Shown: positions 8,566 to 16,388 of the stretch, piece by piece | Layout of the letters: the number at the start of each line of letters is the position of its first letter | Position numbering within the stretch: position 1 is the first letter of the stretch | DNA from: Prevotella sp. | Lineage (GTDB): Bacteria > Bacteroidota > Bacteroidia > Bacteroidales > Bacteroidaceae | Direction: 5' to 3' | Length of the DNA: 42,285 nt | NCBI GenBank assembly: GCA_016290175.1 | Contig: JAEETD010000019.1 | Coordinates: 1 to 42,285 of the forward strand | The notes under the pieces: generated by a model | The model's database searches: none | What the model was told of the DNA's origin: nothing | What the model saw: the letters and a program-made list of their open reading frames with translations, nothing else | Program-made: the position numbers and the translations under genes

Positions 8566-8688
8566 ATGCTTGGTGTGCAGGGAGCTTACTACTTTAATAC
8601 ACTTTTTGGCCCTGTTGGTGCCACCCTTGGCTACAGCAACAAGACCAAAAAGCCATACTTTTACCTAAACTTAGGTTATGAATTTTAA
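8566..8688 (+). pseudogene. C-terminal fragment of an outer-membrane beta-barrel protein
   Basis: A 40-codon frame starts 4 bases after pfkA and reads MLGVQGAYYFNTLFGPVGA, continues with TLGYSNKTKKP, and ends YFYLNLGYEF. The alternating hydrophobic strands, the GPVGATLGYS turn and the terminal Phe are typical of the last strands of Omp85/BamA-type barrels, including the barrel of Bacteroidetes patatin-like phospholipases. Nothing upstream belongs to it, since the 5' side is pfkA, so it appears to be the tail left after a deletion joined the two. A CTTTTTGG/CCAAAAAG inverted repeat within it (8602-8652) might now serve as terminator. Confidence 0.6.
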
Positions 8689-8692
8689 AACA

Positions 8693-9118
8693 TTATACGA
8701 TATCAATCTGACGTGACACCTTCACTTTCTCTTCGACAACCTTGGGGAGTTCGACGGTGAGAACACCATGCTCGACCTTAGCGGAGATATCCTCCCTCTT
8801 CACGTCATCAGGCAAAATCAAGGTCTGCTCGAACTTTGAGTAAGAGAACTCACGGCGCAGGTAGCGGGTGTTTTTGTCTTCCTCCTTCTTCTCCTGCTTG
8901 CTCTCCATCTTGATGATCAGGTTACCCTCATCATTGATATGTACGTTGAAGTCCTCCTTCTTCATGCCCGGTGCAGCCACTTCTACAGTATAGGCCTTGT
9001 CACTTTCTTTCACATTGATAGCGGGAGCCGTGCAGTTTGCTTTCGGCATAAAGTCCGTATCAAACAAATCATTGAACACACTGGGAATCCAACTGTTACT
9101 TCTCATTACTGGCATCAT
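8693..9118 (-). CDS. Small heat shock protein, Hsp20/alpha-crystallin family
   Basis: The 141-residue chaperone binds unfolding proteins in the cytoplasm and holds them for refolding. The alpha-crystallin domain runs from about AYTVEVAAPGMKKEDF to the GVLTVELPK motif, with a short C-terminal tail. Two adjacent ATG codons (9118 and 9115) could start it; the strong AGGAGG at the proper distance favours 9118. It lies 114 bases downstream of mfd on the same strand and ends 4 bases from the barrel fragment on the other strand. A weak TTTG-N17-TACTTGG in the gap may be its promoter; a heat-shock promoter is not recognisable. Confidence 0.93.
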   Translation of the reverse strand: MMPVMRSNSWIPSVFNDLFDTDFMPKANCTAPAINVKESDKAYTVEVAAPGMKKEDFNVHINDEGNLIIKMESKQEKKEEDKNTRYLRREFSYSKFEQTLILPDDVKREDISAKVEHGVLTVELPKVVEEKVKVSRQIDIV

Positions 9119-9123
9119 AATTG

Positions 9124-9132
9124 TTACCTCCT
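9124..9132 (-). promoter_or_regulatory. Strong Shine-Dalgarno site of hsp20
   Basis: On the minus strand AGGAGGTAA precedes the ATG at 9118 by 8 bases counted from AGGAGG. It is exceptional here, since the other genes in the window start without a recognisable Shine-Dalgarno. Confidence 0.8.
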
Positions 9133-9232
9133 AATTCTATTTTAAAATGATTAAACATGTTACTTTTTTTAGTGATCACCTTTCGGTTCTCACCAAGTAG
9201 AATGCAAGATAAATGCCAAACGAGGTTTAATG

Positions 9233-12200
9233 TCAAAATGTCACAACTTCGCGACAAATTGACAGGGACTCCATCACAGAAGCCACAGGAGCAATGACAA
9301 TGGAACGCTTGCCATTGACTTCACGGAAGTTGCACAGACGGGGATGTTGGGATACGTAATTAAGTATACGGCCGAAGGCTTCGCTCTGATAGTAAAGACT
9401 ATCGGGATTGCTGACGAAATAGAGGAACATCTTCTGCTGCTTCAATATGATCTTCTCAATGCCCAACTGCTTACCGAGCGCACGGAGCGGCACCACATTA
9501 ATCAATTCCTCAGCAACATCAGGGATGGCACCGAAACGGTCTATCAACCGTTTGCGATAGGCCTCCAAATCATTATCGAGGTGATTGCTGTTAGCGAGGT
9601 TGTCGAGTTCGCGGTAGAGTAGCATACGCTCGGAGTCACTGGGGACGTAATGGTCTGGGAAATACATCTCGATATCCGATTCGAGAGCACAGTCATCTAC
9701 AAAAGCACAGTTTTCAGGAATGCCAGCATGGCTTGATGGACTTGACGGGCTGGATTTACTAATAGCGGCCGACTCAGCCTTAGCGAATTCGGGTTCTTCA
9801 TTGCGGAGCTCTGTCATCGCTTGGTTGAGGATCTTCTGATAAGTCTCGTAGCCAAGGTCGGAGATAAAACCCGATTGTTCTGAACCAAGAAGATTGCCAG
9901 CACCTCGGATATCGAGATCTTGCATGGCAATATTGATACCCGAACCGAGGTCGGAGAAGTTTTCGAGAGCCTCCAGACGACGTCTTGACTCAGGAGGCAG
10001 GGCTGACAACGGTGGCGCAAGCAGATAGCAGAAAGCCTTACGATTGCCACGCCCCACACGTCCTCGCATCTGATGAAGGTCGGAGAGTCCGAAGTTATGG
10101 GCACCATTGATGATGATGGTATTGGCATTGGGAATATCAATACCGTTCTCAACAATAGTTGTGGAGAGGAGTACGTCGTAATCGTAGTTAGAAAAGTCGA
10201 GAACAATCTTTTCAAGATCCTCAGGTTTCATTTGTCCATGACCGATGGCGATGCGGGCGTCAGGGATATACTTATGAATCATTTCTGCAATATGCGTCAG
10301 ATCGCTAATACGGTTGTTCACGAAATAGACCTGTCCATTGCGCGACATCTCGAAATTAATAGCATCGGTGATGATCTCCGCACCGAAAGTATGGATCTCA
10401 GTCTGGATGGGATATCGGTTAGGGGGCGGTGTCTGAATGACGCTGAGGTCACGGGCACCGACAAGTGAGAACTGAAGTGTACGGGGAATGGGCGTTGCCG
10501 ACATCGTCAGGGTGTCGACGTTCGACTTCATCTGGCGAAGCTTTTCCTTCGTAGAGACACCAAACTTTTGTTCCTCATCTATAATGAGTAGTCCGAGGTC
10601 TTTGAACTTCACCGATTTTCCGATGAGTTTATGAGTACCGATAATGATATCTATCTTACCGTCAGCCAGATCTTTCAACAGTTCGGTGGTCTGTTTGGTA
10701 GTGCGTGCCCTCGTCAGATAATCCACACGGACAGGCATATCTTTCAGACGGGAGGAAAAAGTGCGGAAATGTTGATAGGCAAGTACCGTTGTAGGTACGA
10801 GCACTGCCACCTGTTTACCATCGGCAGCTGCCTTGAAAGCTGCACGCACAGCCACCTCCGTCTTGCCGAACCCCACATCACCACAGACAAGACGGTCCAT
10901 TGGCTTGGCCATCTCCATGTCAGCCTTCACATCCTGCGTGGCCTTCAACTGATCGGGCGTATCCTCATAGAGGAAACTGGCTTCAAGTTCTTTCTGCAAA
11001 TAGCTGTCATGGCTGAAGGCAAAGCCCTTCTCACGACGACGCTTGGCATAGAGCTTGATCAGGTCACGAGCAATATCCTTAATATGTTTCTTGGTGCGCT
11101 CCTTCAAGCGTTCCCACTGGCCAGTGCCAAGTGTGGAGAGCCGCGGTCCCTCGCCACCATCCTGCGACCTGTATTTCGATACTTTATATAAAGAATGTAT
11201 CGAGACATAGATGCTGTCGCCATGCTGGTAGATGATTTTTATCATCTCCTGATACCCATCGCCTTGCGGCATGCGAACAAGGCCGCCGAACTTGCCGACA
11301 CCATGATCAACATGCACTACGAAATCGCCGATCTCGAACTGCTGTATTTCCTTGAGCGTGAGGGCCATTTTACCACTACGCGCCTTGTCACTCTTGAGAT
11401 TATACTTATGGAAACGGTCAAATATCTGATGATCCGTAAAGACGCAAATTCGCAAATCGTTGTCGGCAAAACCTTCGTGTAGAGTCTTTTCGACGGGGGT
11501 AAAAACAGCCTTACCCCCTTGAAAATCGGGAAGTTGCTGTGCCTCGAGAATTTCGCGGAGTCGTTCGTTCTGTTTCTGACTGTCTGCGAGAATATAGATC
11601 TGATAACCCTGCAGCAGATAGTCCTCGAAGGATTTTGTCAGAAGATCGAAGTTCTTATGGAAAAGCGGTTGGACGGAAACATGAAAATTTATAGTAGATT
11701 GTTTTGAGTTTATAGATGAGGGGCGATGACCAAATTCGATACGACGGAATTTATCGGCATCCGCCATGAACTGCGATCCGGTTATCAACTGCGACTCCTT
11801 GCGCATCTGCTGTTCTATCTCATGTCTCTCAACCTCCGTGGCTTGTTCGAACTGCTCCATCTTAGCCTGGGAGGAGAAGCCTTCCTGATAGGCACGATCA
11901 ATAGCATCCCGCACATAGGGATAGTCTTTCGTCACCAGCACGACACCTTCCGGCACGAACGAGAGGAAAGGTACCTTATCCTCTGTCACCATTGCAAGTT
12001 CCGGCACAATCTCAATCTTGTCACGCTGGTCCTTCGAGAGCTGATCCTCCACTTCAAACGTACGGATGGAATCGATGTCATCACCAAAGAAATCGATACG
12101 ATAAGGATATTCGCAACTATAGGAGTAGACATCGAGGATAGAACCACGCAAGGCGAACTGTCCAGGCTCATATACATAATCTACTTCACGAAAGCCAAAC

Positions 12201-12709
12201 TCCCGAAGCGTCTTCTCGATATCTGTGACCGCAATTGTCTGGTCTTTCACCAGCACCAGTGTCCGTGTGTCCAGTGTCTTCTTCGAGACCACCATTTCTG
12301 CCAAAGCCTCCGGATAGGTGACGATATACCCTCCGCCCTCGCCAGACAAACGGGCCATGACCTCGGTTCGGAGGATCTCTGAGGCCGGATCGCGTTGGGC
12401 ATATTTGATGGCACGCCGATAACTCGACGGGAAAAACAATACATCACGTGTTCCCATCAACTGTGTCAGATCGTGATAGAAATAGCCCGCCTCCTCGGCA
12501 TCCTGAAGGATAAACAGAAACGGAGCGGAAGCATATTTCTCACTTTTTACTTTTTGTTTTTCACCTAACGCAGCAAACAACAGGGGAGCCGAAGAGCCCA
12601 AAAGGCCCTCGAGGAAGATCGTTCGAACCGACAATTTTCCCAACTCCTTCGCCAGCGCCGACACCTGCGGCAACTTGGCATAAATTTTCTCTAAATCCTG
12701 TATATTCAT
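9233..12709 (-). CDS. mfd: Transcription-repair coupling factor
   Basis: The 1158-residue Mfd removes RNA polymerase stalled at DNA damage and recruits UvrA. Visible parts: UvrB-homology N-terminal region, the RNA-polymerase-interacting CarD-like domain (IGDFVVHVDHGVGKFGGLV), then the RecG-like translocase with GDVGFGKTEVA (Walker A), LLIIDEEQKFGV (motif II), SATPIPRTL, and MRGRVGRGNRKAF (motif VI), and the C-terminal UvrA-masking domain (YFPDHYVPSDSERMLLYREL). Three stretches look like repeat insertions: residues about 50-59 (GEKQKVKSEK), SSINSKQSTINF, and SKSSPSSPSS; all are in frame and between domains or in loops. ATG 12709 follows a TAATTTTG box. It is divergent from the GT2 operon. Confidence 0.97.
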   Translation of the reverse strand: MNIQDLEKIYAKLPQVSALAKELGKLSVRTIFLEGLLGSSAPLLFAALGEKQKVKSEKYASAPFLFILQDAEEAGYFYHDLTQLMGTRDVLFFPSSYRRAIKYAQRDPASEILRTEVMARLSGEGGGYIVTYPEALAEMVVSKKTLDTRTLVLVKDQTIAVTDIEKTLREFGFREVDYVYEPGQFALRGSILDVYSYSCEYPYRIDFFGDDIDSIRTFEVEDQLSKDQRDKIEIVPELAMVTEDKVPFLSFVPEGVVLVTKDYPYVRDAIDRAYQEGFSSQAKMEQFEQATEVERHEIEQQMRKESQLITGSQFMADADKFRRIEFGHRPSSINSKQSTINFHVSVQPLFHKNFDLLTKSFEDYLLQGYQIYILADSQKQNERLREILEAQQLPDFQGGKAVFTPVEKTLHEGFADNDLRICVFTDHQIFDRFHKYNLKSDKARSGKMALTLKEIQQFEIGDFVVHVDHGVGKFGGLVRMPQGDGYQEMIKIIYQHGDSIYVSIHSLYKVSKYRSQDGGEGPRLSTLGTGQWERLKERTKKHIKDIARDLIKLYAKRRREKGFAFSHDSYLQKELEASFLYEDTPDQLKATQDVKADMEMAKPMDRLVCGDVGFGKTEVAVRAAFKAAADGKQVAVLVPTTVLAYQHFRTFSSRLKDMPVRVDYLTRARTTKQTTELLKDLADGKIDIIIGTHKLIGKSVKFKDLGLLIIDEEQKFGVSTKEKLRQMKSNVDTLTMSATPIPRTLQFSLVGARDLSVIQTPPPNRYPIQTEIHTFGAEIITDAINFEMSRNGQVYFVNNRISDLTHIAEMIHKYIPDARIAIGHGQMKPEDLEKIVLDFSNYDYDVLLSTTIVENGIDIPNANTIIINGAHNFGLSDLHQMRGRVGRGNRKAFCYLLAPPLSALPPESRRRLEALENFSDLGSGINIAMQDLDIRGAGNLLGSEQSGFISDLGYETYQKILNQAMTELRNEEPEFAKAESAAISKSSPSSPSSHAGIPENCAFVDDCALESDIEMYFPDHYVPSDSERMLLYRELDNLANSNHLDNDLEAYRKRLIDRFGAIPDVAEELINVVPLRALGKQLGIEKIILKQQKMFLYFVSNPDSLYYQSEAFGRILNYVSQHPRLCNFREVNGKRSIVIAPVASVMESLSICREVVTF
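9728..9760. repeat. Simple repeat inside mfd (TCAAGCC/TCAAGTC type)
   Basis: On the coding strand about three 9-10-base units, CGTCAAGTC and CATCAAGCC, encode SKSSPSSPSSHAG between the helicase and C-terminal domain. Its low complexity and position suggest an in-frame tract insertion. Confidence 0.5.
11683..11719. repeat. Simple repeat inside mfd (CTATAAACTC type)
   Basis: The coding strand contains CTATAAACTCAAAACAATC followed by TACTATAAATTTTC, an AT-rich tract in an otherwise GC-balanced gene. It encodes SINSKQSTINF, ahead of the conserved HVSVQPLFHKNF block. Confidence 0.5.
12536..12563. repeat. Simple repeat inside mfd (GTGAAAAG type)
   Basis: The coding strand reads GTGAAAAACAAAAAGTAAAA followed by AGTGAG, encoding residues about 50-59 (EKQKVKSEK). 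It is the same repeat type as in the intergenic tracts at 5949 and 13546. Confidence 0.6.
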
Positions 12710-12722
12710 TAGAAATTGTGTG

Positions 12723-12730
12723 CAAAATTA
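12723..12730 (-). promoter_or_regulatory. -7 box of mfd (TAATTTTG, minus strand)
   Basis: TAATTTTG followed by CAC lies 14 bases before the mfd start; no good -33 TTTG is visible. Confidence 0.5.
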
Positions 12731-12773
12731 CTAAAATTTCTGCGATTAGCGTATGCTTATCAGAGTTTTTTAT

Positions 12774-12781
12774 TAATTTTG
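12774..12781 (+). promoter_or_regulatory. -7 box of the GT2-plsC operon (TAATTTTG)
   Basis: TAATTTTG followed by CAG lies 20 bases before the start at 12801. It is divergent from the mfd box at 12723-12730, so both promoters share about 50 bases. No clear -33 TTTG. Confidence 0.5.
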
Positions 12782-12800
12782 CAGCGTAATATATCTGATT

Positions 12801-13550
12801 ATGCATCAAAGCGACAGCATTGTTATCATCCCGACGTACAATGAGAAGGAGAACATCGAGAAGATCATCCGGGCCGTATTCGGACTGGAAAAATGTTTCC
12901 ATATCCTTGTGATTGACGACGGTTCTCCAGACGGCACGGCTGCCATCGTAAAAAGACTCATCAACGAGGAGTTCAGCGACAGACTGTTCATACTGGAGCG
13001 CAGCGGTAAACTCGGGCTTGGCACAGCCTACATCACAGGTTTCAAGTGGGCCTTGGAACGCGACTATGAATACATCTTTGAGATGGATGCCGATTTCAGC
13101 CATGACCCCAACGACCTGCCCAGGCTCTATAGCGCCTGTCATGACGAAGGTTACGATCTGGCAATCGGCAGCCGGTATATCTCAGGGGTAAATGTTGTCA
13201 ACTGGCCCATTGGCCGCGTGCTGATGTCTTATTTCGCCTCGAAATACGTCCGTATCGTAACAGGCTTTAAGGTACACGACACGACAGCAGGTTTCAAGTG
13301 CTACAAGCGTCGCGTTTTGAAGACCATCGAACTCGACAAGATACGTTTCAAGGGATATGGTTTCCAGATCGAGATGAAATACACCGCCTATAAGATCGGT
13401 TTTAAGATCAAGGAGGTGAGCGTCATCTTCGTCAACCGCCGTGAGGGAACGAGCAAAATGTCTGGTGGCATCTTCGGCGAGGCTTTTTTCGGCGTGATGC
13501 AGCTCAAATGGGACGGATGGACACGCCACTATCCGAAAATAGTGGAGTGA
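12801..13550 (+). CDS. Polyprenol-phosphate mannosyltransferase-like GT2 glycosyltransferase
   Basis: This 249-residue single-domain GT-A enzyme starts IVIIPTYNEKENI, has the nucleotide-sugar aspartates VIDDGSPDGT (Asp39-40) and EMDADFSHDP (DAD 96-98), and ends without membrane segments. It resembles dolichyl/polyprenyl-phosphate mannose synthase (Dpm1), which loads a sugar onto a lipid carrier at the membrane face. The sugar cannot be decided from sequence. It is first in an operon with an acyltransferase and a membrane phosphoesterase, suggesting a role in envelope lipid or glycan assembly. The T/A-rich spacer to the next gene is a simple repeat. Confidence 0.88.
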   Translation: MHQSDSIVIIPTYNEKENIEKIIRAVFGLEKCFHILVIDDGSPDGTAAIVKRLINEEFSDRLFILERSGKLGLGTAYITGFKWALERDYEYIFEMDADFSHDPNDLPRLYSACHDEGYDLAIGSRYISGVNVVNWPIGRVLMSYFASKYVRIVTGFKVHDTTAGFKCYKRRVLKTIELDKIRFKGYGFQIEMKYTAYKIGFKIKEVSVIFVNRREGTSKMSGGIFGEAFFGVMQLKWDGWTRHYPKIVE

Positions 13551-13574
13551 AAAGTAAATTGTGAAAAGTGAACA
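13546..13574. repeat. GTGAAAAG-type simple repeat between GT2 and plsC
   Basis: GAGTGAAAAGTAAATTGTGA followed by AAAGTGAAC spans the stop codon of the glycosyltransferase and nearly the whole 27-base spacer, so the repeat has added the last codons or the intergenic DNA. Confidence 0.6.
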
Positions 13575-13577
13575 AAT

Positions 13578-14339
13578 ATGATTACTCTTCTATATAGGGT
13601 TTATCAGTTATTTATAGGATTACCGTTATTGGTGATTCTGACGATTGTGACGGCGTTGGAGGTTGGCATTGGCACGACGATTGGTAACGGCCATTTCTGG
13701 GGCTACTATCCTGGCCACTGGTGGGGAAAGCTGATTCTGAAATTGTTTCTGATTCCCGTAAAGGTGGAAGGCCGTGAGCATCTGGAGAAAGAACAGAGCT
13801 ACGTGTTTGTCGCCAACCATCAGGGGGCGTTCGACATTTTCCTCATCTATGGTCACTTGAATCGCAACTTCAAGTGGATGATGAAACAGTCGCTGCGCAA
13901 GATTCCCTTCGTGGGCTATGCCTGTGAGAAGTCGCATCAGATATTCGTAGACAAACGAGGACCCAGCAAGATCCGCCAAACCTACGAGAATGCCCGTGAG
14001 ATCTTAAAGGAGGGGTATAGTGTGACGGTGTTCCCGGAAGGAGCACGAACCTTCACCGGCCATATGGCCCACTTCAAGAAAGGCGCCTTTGCACTGGCCG
14101 ATGAACTGCAGTTGCCCGTTGTCCCTCTGACCATCAACGGCAGCTTTGACATCCTACCACGTATGAAAGGCTTCAACTTCATCAACTGGCACCCGCTGAA
14201 GCTGACTATCCACCAGGCCATCTACCCCATCGGCCAGGGTTCAGACAATGTGGATGCCACCATGCGACAGGCATACGACTCGGTGATGTCGTCGCTCAAC
14301 CCGAAGTACCAAGGATTCGTAGAAAACCCTGACCAATGA
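13578..14339 (+). CDS. plsC: 1-acyl-sn-glycerol-3-phosphate acyltransferase
   Basis: The 253-residue enzyme acylates lysophosphatidic acid to phosphatidic acid in phospholipid synthesis. It has an N-terminal membrane segment (about 12-30), the catalytic NHQGAFD (His81, Asp86), the substrate motif FPEGART (152-158) and a later PVVPLTINGS block (motif IV). Its stop overlaps the next start by four bases (ATGA at 14336-14339), so translation is likely coupled. The gene name follows family practice; other lysolipid acceptors are possible. Confidence 0.9.
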   Translation: MITLLYRVYQLFIGLPLLVILTIVTALEVGIGTTIGNGHFWGYYPGHWWGKLILKLFLIPVKVEGREHLEKEQSYVFVANHQGAFDIFLIYGHLNRNFKWMMKQSLRKIPFVGYACEKSHQIFVDKRGPSKIRQTYENAREILKEGYSVTVFPEGARTFTGHMAHFKKGAFALADELQLPVVPLTINGSFDILPRMKGFNFINWHPLKLTIHQAIYPIGQGSDNVDATMRQAYDSVMSSLNPKYQGFVENPDQ

Positions 14340-15529
14340 TTGCTCGTGCGCCTTATCTGTTCCTGTTGCTGATCATCATCCCTGATCTGTATTTCGATCT
14401 GCACTATTGGCGGCATAAGTATTCTGCCAGTCAACGGTTCTGTCGCTGGCTCCCCACCATCGGACTGGTAGCCTATACCATCTATCTGATGTACGAGAAG
14501 AATTTCATTCCCGACAATCCCACCATTATCTATATCTACCTATTTTTATTAGGCCTCATCGCCATCCCCAAAGCGGTGTATATGCTTTTTTCCTTGGCAG
14601 GTCTTTCTTTCAGTCATCTGTTTCATCGTAAGAAGAGTGCTCACCCGCACAATAATTACGGCAATCTGATTGGACTGATCTGCGTACCCGTCCTTTGGTT
14701 TATTCTTATCTACGGCTCGTTTGTGGGATTCTCAGAGTTGGAGACCAATCGCCATACGTACACTTCGCCCGATATTCCCAAGGCTTTCAACGGCTATCGC
14801 ATCGTACAGTTCTCCGATGCCCATGTGGGGTCGTATACCGGCAGTCGGAAATGTATTCTGCAGCACGCAGTAGATAGTATCAATGCTCTGCGTCCTGACC
14901 TGATCGTCTTCACGGGCGACCTACAGAATGTCAAGCCCGAGGAACTTTACAGCCAAATGGACATTCTCTCGAAACTAAAGGCCAAGGACGGCATCTATTC
15001 CGTACTCGGCAATCACGATTATGCAAAATATGTAGACTGCAGCGAGGCGGAAAAAGAGGCTAACTGTCGTGAGACCATCAGTTTGGAGAAACAATTAGGC
15101 TGGACGTTACTGCAGAACGAACACCGATATATCGAGCGTGGGAAAAGCCGGATCGTCATTGCGGGAATGGAGAACGACGGCGATGGCAAGCATTTCCCGC
15201 AGAAAGGCAATATCAGCAAAACCCTGAAGAGTGTAGACGACGATGACTTTATTCTCATGCTAGAGCACGACCCCTCTTCCTGGCGTCGTAAGATTATTCC
15301 TGACGGACGGGCGCAATTGACTCTGAGTGGCCATACCCATAAGATGCAGTTCTCGATTTTCGGATGGTGCCCGCTGTCGCTGACAGGCAGGGAAGTCAAC
15401 GGATGGTATACAGAAGGCAGGCAGTCGCTGTTTGTCACGGCAGGTTTAGGCGGACTGATTCCTTTCCGTTTCGGCGCCCCAGGTGAGATCGCTGTCATCA
15501 CCCTGAAAACACAACCAACTAAAGATTAG
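14336..15529 (+). CDS. Membrane-anchored metallophosphoesterase
   Basis: The 397-residue protein has about four N-terminal membrane segments (roughly 3-21, 40-53, 63-92, 108-132) followed by a calcineurin-like phosphoesterase domain with FSDAHVG (Asp161, His163), GDLQN (194-198), GNHD (225-228), the LEHDPSSW histidine and SGHTHKMQ. This architecture is that of YaeI/YkuE-like enzymes that act on lipid-linked phosphates at the membrane. It is translationally coupled to plsC, which suggests phospholipid or lipid A precursor processing, though the substrate is unknown. Its last 11 bases overlap the end of the convergent gene on the other strand, with no terminator between them. Confidence 0.88.
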   Translation: MIARAPYLFLLLIIIPDLYFDLHYWRHKYSASQRFCRWLPTIGLVAYTIYLMYEKNFIPDNPTIIYIYLFLLGLIAIPKAVYMLFSLAGLSFSHLFHRKKSAHPHNNYGNLIGLICVPVLWFILIYGSFVGFSELETNRHTYTSPDIPKAFNGYRIVQFSDAHVGSYTGSRKCILQHAVDSINALRPDLIVFTGDLQNVKPEELYSQMDILSKLKAKDGIYSVLGNHDYAKYVDCSEAEKEANCRETISLEKQLGWTLLQNEHRYIERGKSRIVIAGMENDGDGKHFPQKGNISKTLKSVDDDDFILMLEHDPSSWRRKIIPDGRAQLTLSGHTHKMQFSIFGWCPLSLTGREVNGWYTEGRQSLFVTAGLGGLIPFRFGAPGEIAVITLKTQPTKD

Positions 15530-16388
15530 CGGCAAGGAATTTGCGACAGACCTCGACAGGGAGTCCACGGCGACGGGCATAATCCTGAAGTTGATCTTCA
15601 CCTATTTTTCCTAGATTGAAATAGCGGGCCTTAGGATGGGCCATCATCAGGCCGCTCACACTGGCGTGGGGCTTCATGGCACCACTCTCCGTCAGACGGA
15701 TACCAATCTGTTTCATGTCAATCAGTTCGTTGAGAACGAAGTTGATACTCGTGTCAGGAAGAGAGGGATAGCCAACGGCAGGACGGATGCCCTGGAACTT
15801 CTCGATGAGCATCTCTGGTATCGTCAGTTGTTCATCCTTGGCATACCCCCAGAATTCCTTTCTCACCTGCTCATGCATCCGCTCAGCGGCAGCCTCTGAC
15901 AGACGGTCAGCCAACAACTGTGCCATCATCTTCTGATAAGGATCTGTATCGAAATCCGTTTCAAGGCCGATGTCAGCAGAAGTGGCGAAGACCCCAAGTT
16001 TAGAGGAGTCAGGAGACAGGAGACTGGAGTCAGTAGAAATGCTTAGAGGGGAAAGGTTACAGGTAAGCGCGTAAGCGGGAATGATAAAGTCGGAAAGACA
16101 AAGATAAGGAGGTTCTCCCTGCTGCTGGCGCAGGCAAGGTATCCTACAGACTCCTGAATTCTGACTCCTGACTCCTTTATATACCACAATATCATCACCA
16201 TCGGCGTTTGCCTCGAAGATTTCGAAAAGACCATAGGCATGATAACGTCCTTCCTGTTGGGTCAAAAATGTCTCTGCCTCCTGACGTAATCGTGCTTTCT
16301 CTTCTTCGTCCTTCATTTGCCAGGCAAAGAAGAAATAGGCCCAGTTGATATAGGGCACTAACTCATGGATATCGTAGGAGATTATCAT
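15519..16388 (-). CDS. Stand-alone methionine synthase (MetH) activation domain protein
   Basis: The 289-residue protein matches the C-terminal S-adenosylmethionine-binding activation domain of cobalamin-dependent methionine synthase: GIRPAVGYPSLPD (200-212, the RPAxGYP SAM motif), RLTESGAMKPHASVSG (231-246), HPKARYFNLGKIGEDQLQDYARRRG. It would reductively reactivate oxidised B12 on a separate MetH polypeptide, as in Bacteroidetes with split MetH. Two in-frame insertions made of GGAGTCAGGAGTC-type repeats interrupt the N-terminal half: residues about 72-83 (GVRSQNSGVCR) and 106-131 (YALTCNLSPLSISTDSSLLS and after). The reading frame survives both. ATG 16388 overlaps the stop of dihydroorotase by four bases, so the longer frame starting at 16517 is rejected. 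Confidence 0.88.
   Translation of the reverse strand: MIISYDIHELVPYINWAYFFFAWQMKDEEEKARLRQEAETFLTQQEGRYHAYGLFEIFEANADGDDIVVYKGVRSQNSGVCRIPCLRQQQGEPPYLCLSDFIIPAYALTCNLSPLSISTDSSLLSPDSSKLGVFATSADIGLETDFDTDPYQKMMAQLLADRLSEAAAERMHEQVRKEFWGYAKDEQLTIPEMLIEKFQGIRPAVGYPSLPDTSINFVLNELIDMKQIGIRLTESGAMKPHASVSGLMMAHPKARYFNLGKIGEDQLQDYARRRGLPVEVCRKFLAANL
16001..16077. repeat. GGAGTC-type repeat insertion in the MetH activation gene (copy 1)
   Basis: The plus strand shows GGAGTCAGGAGACAGGAGAC followed by TGGAGTCAG, i.e. seven-base units GGAGTCA/GGAGACA, then a non-family-like tail to GTAAGCG. It encodes the NLSPLSISTDSSLLSPDSSK loop before LGVFATSAD. Confidence 0.75.
16146..16178. repeat. GGAGTC-type repeat insertion in the MetH activation gene (copy 2, opposite orientation)
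   Basis: The plus strand has ACTCCTGAATTC followed by TGACTCCTGACTCC: the same seven-base unit as at 16001-16030 but inverted, so the two insertions face each other about 120 bases apart inside one gene. Confidence 0.75.

Noticed and set aside
8602..8652. Dedicated terminator of pfkA
   Set aside because: The CTTTTTGG/CCAAAAAG inverted repeat has a long weak interior and lies within the barrel fragment; it may work as one but cannot be called from sequence.
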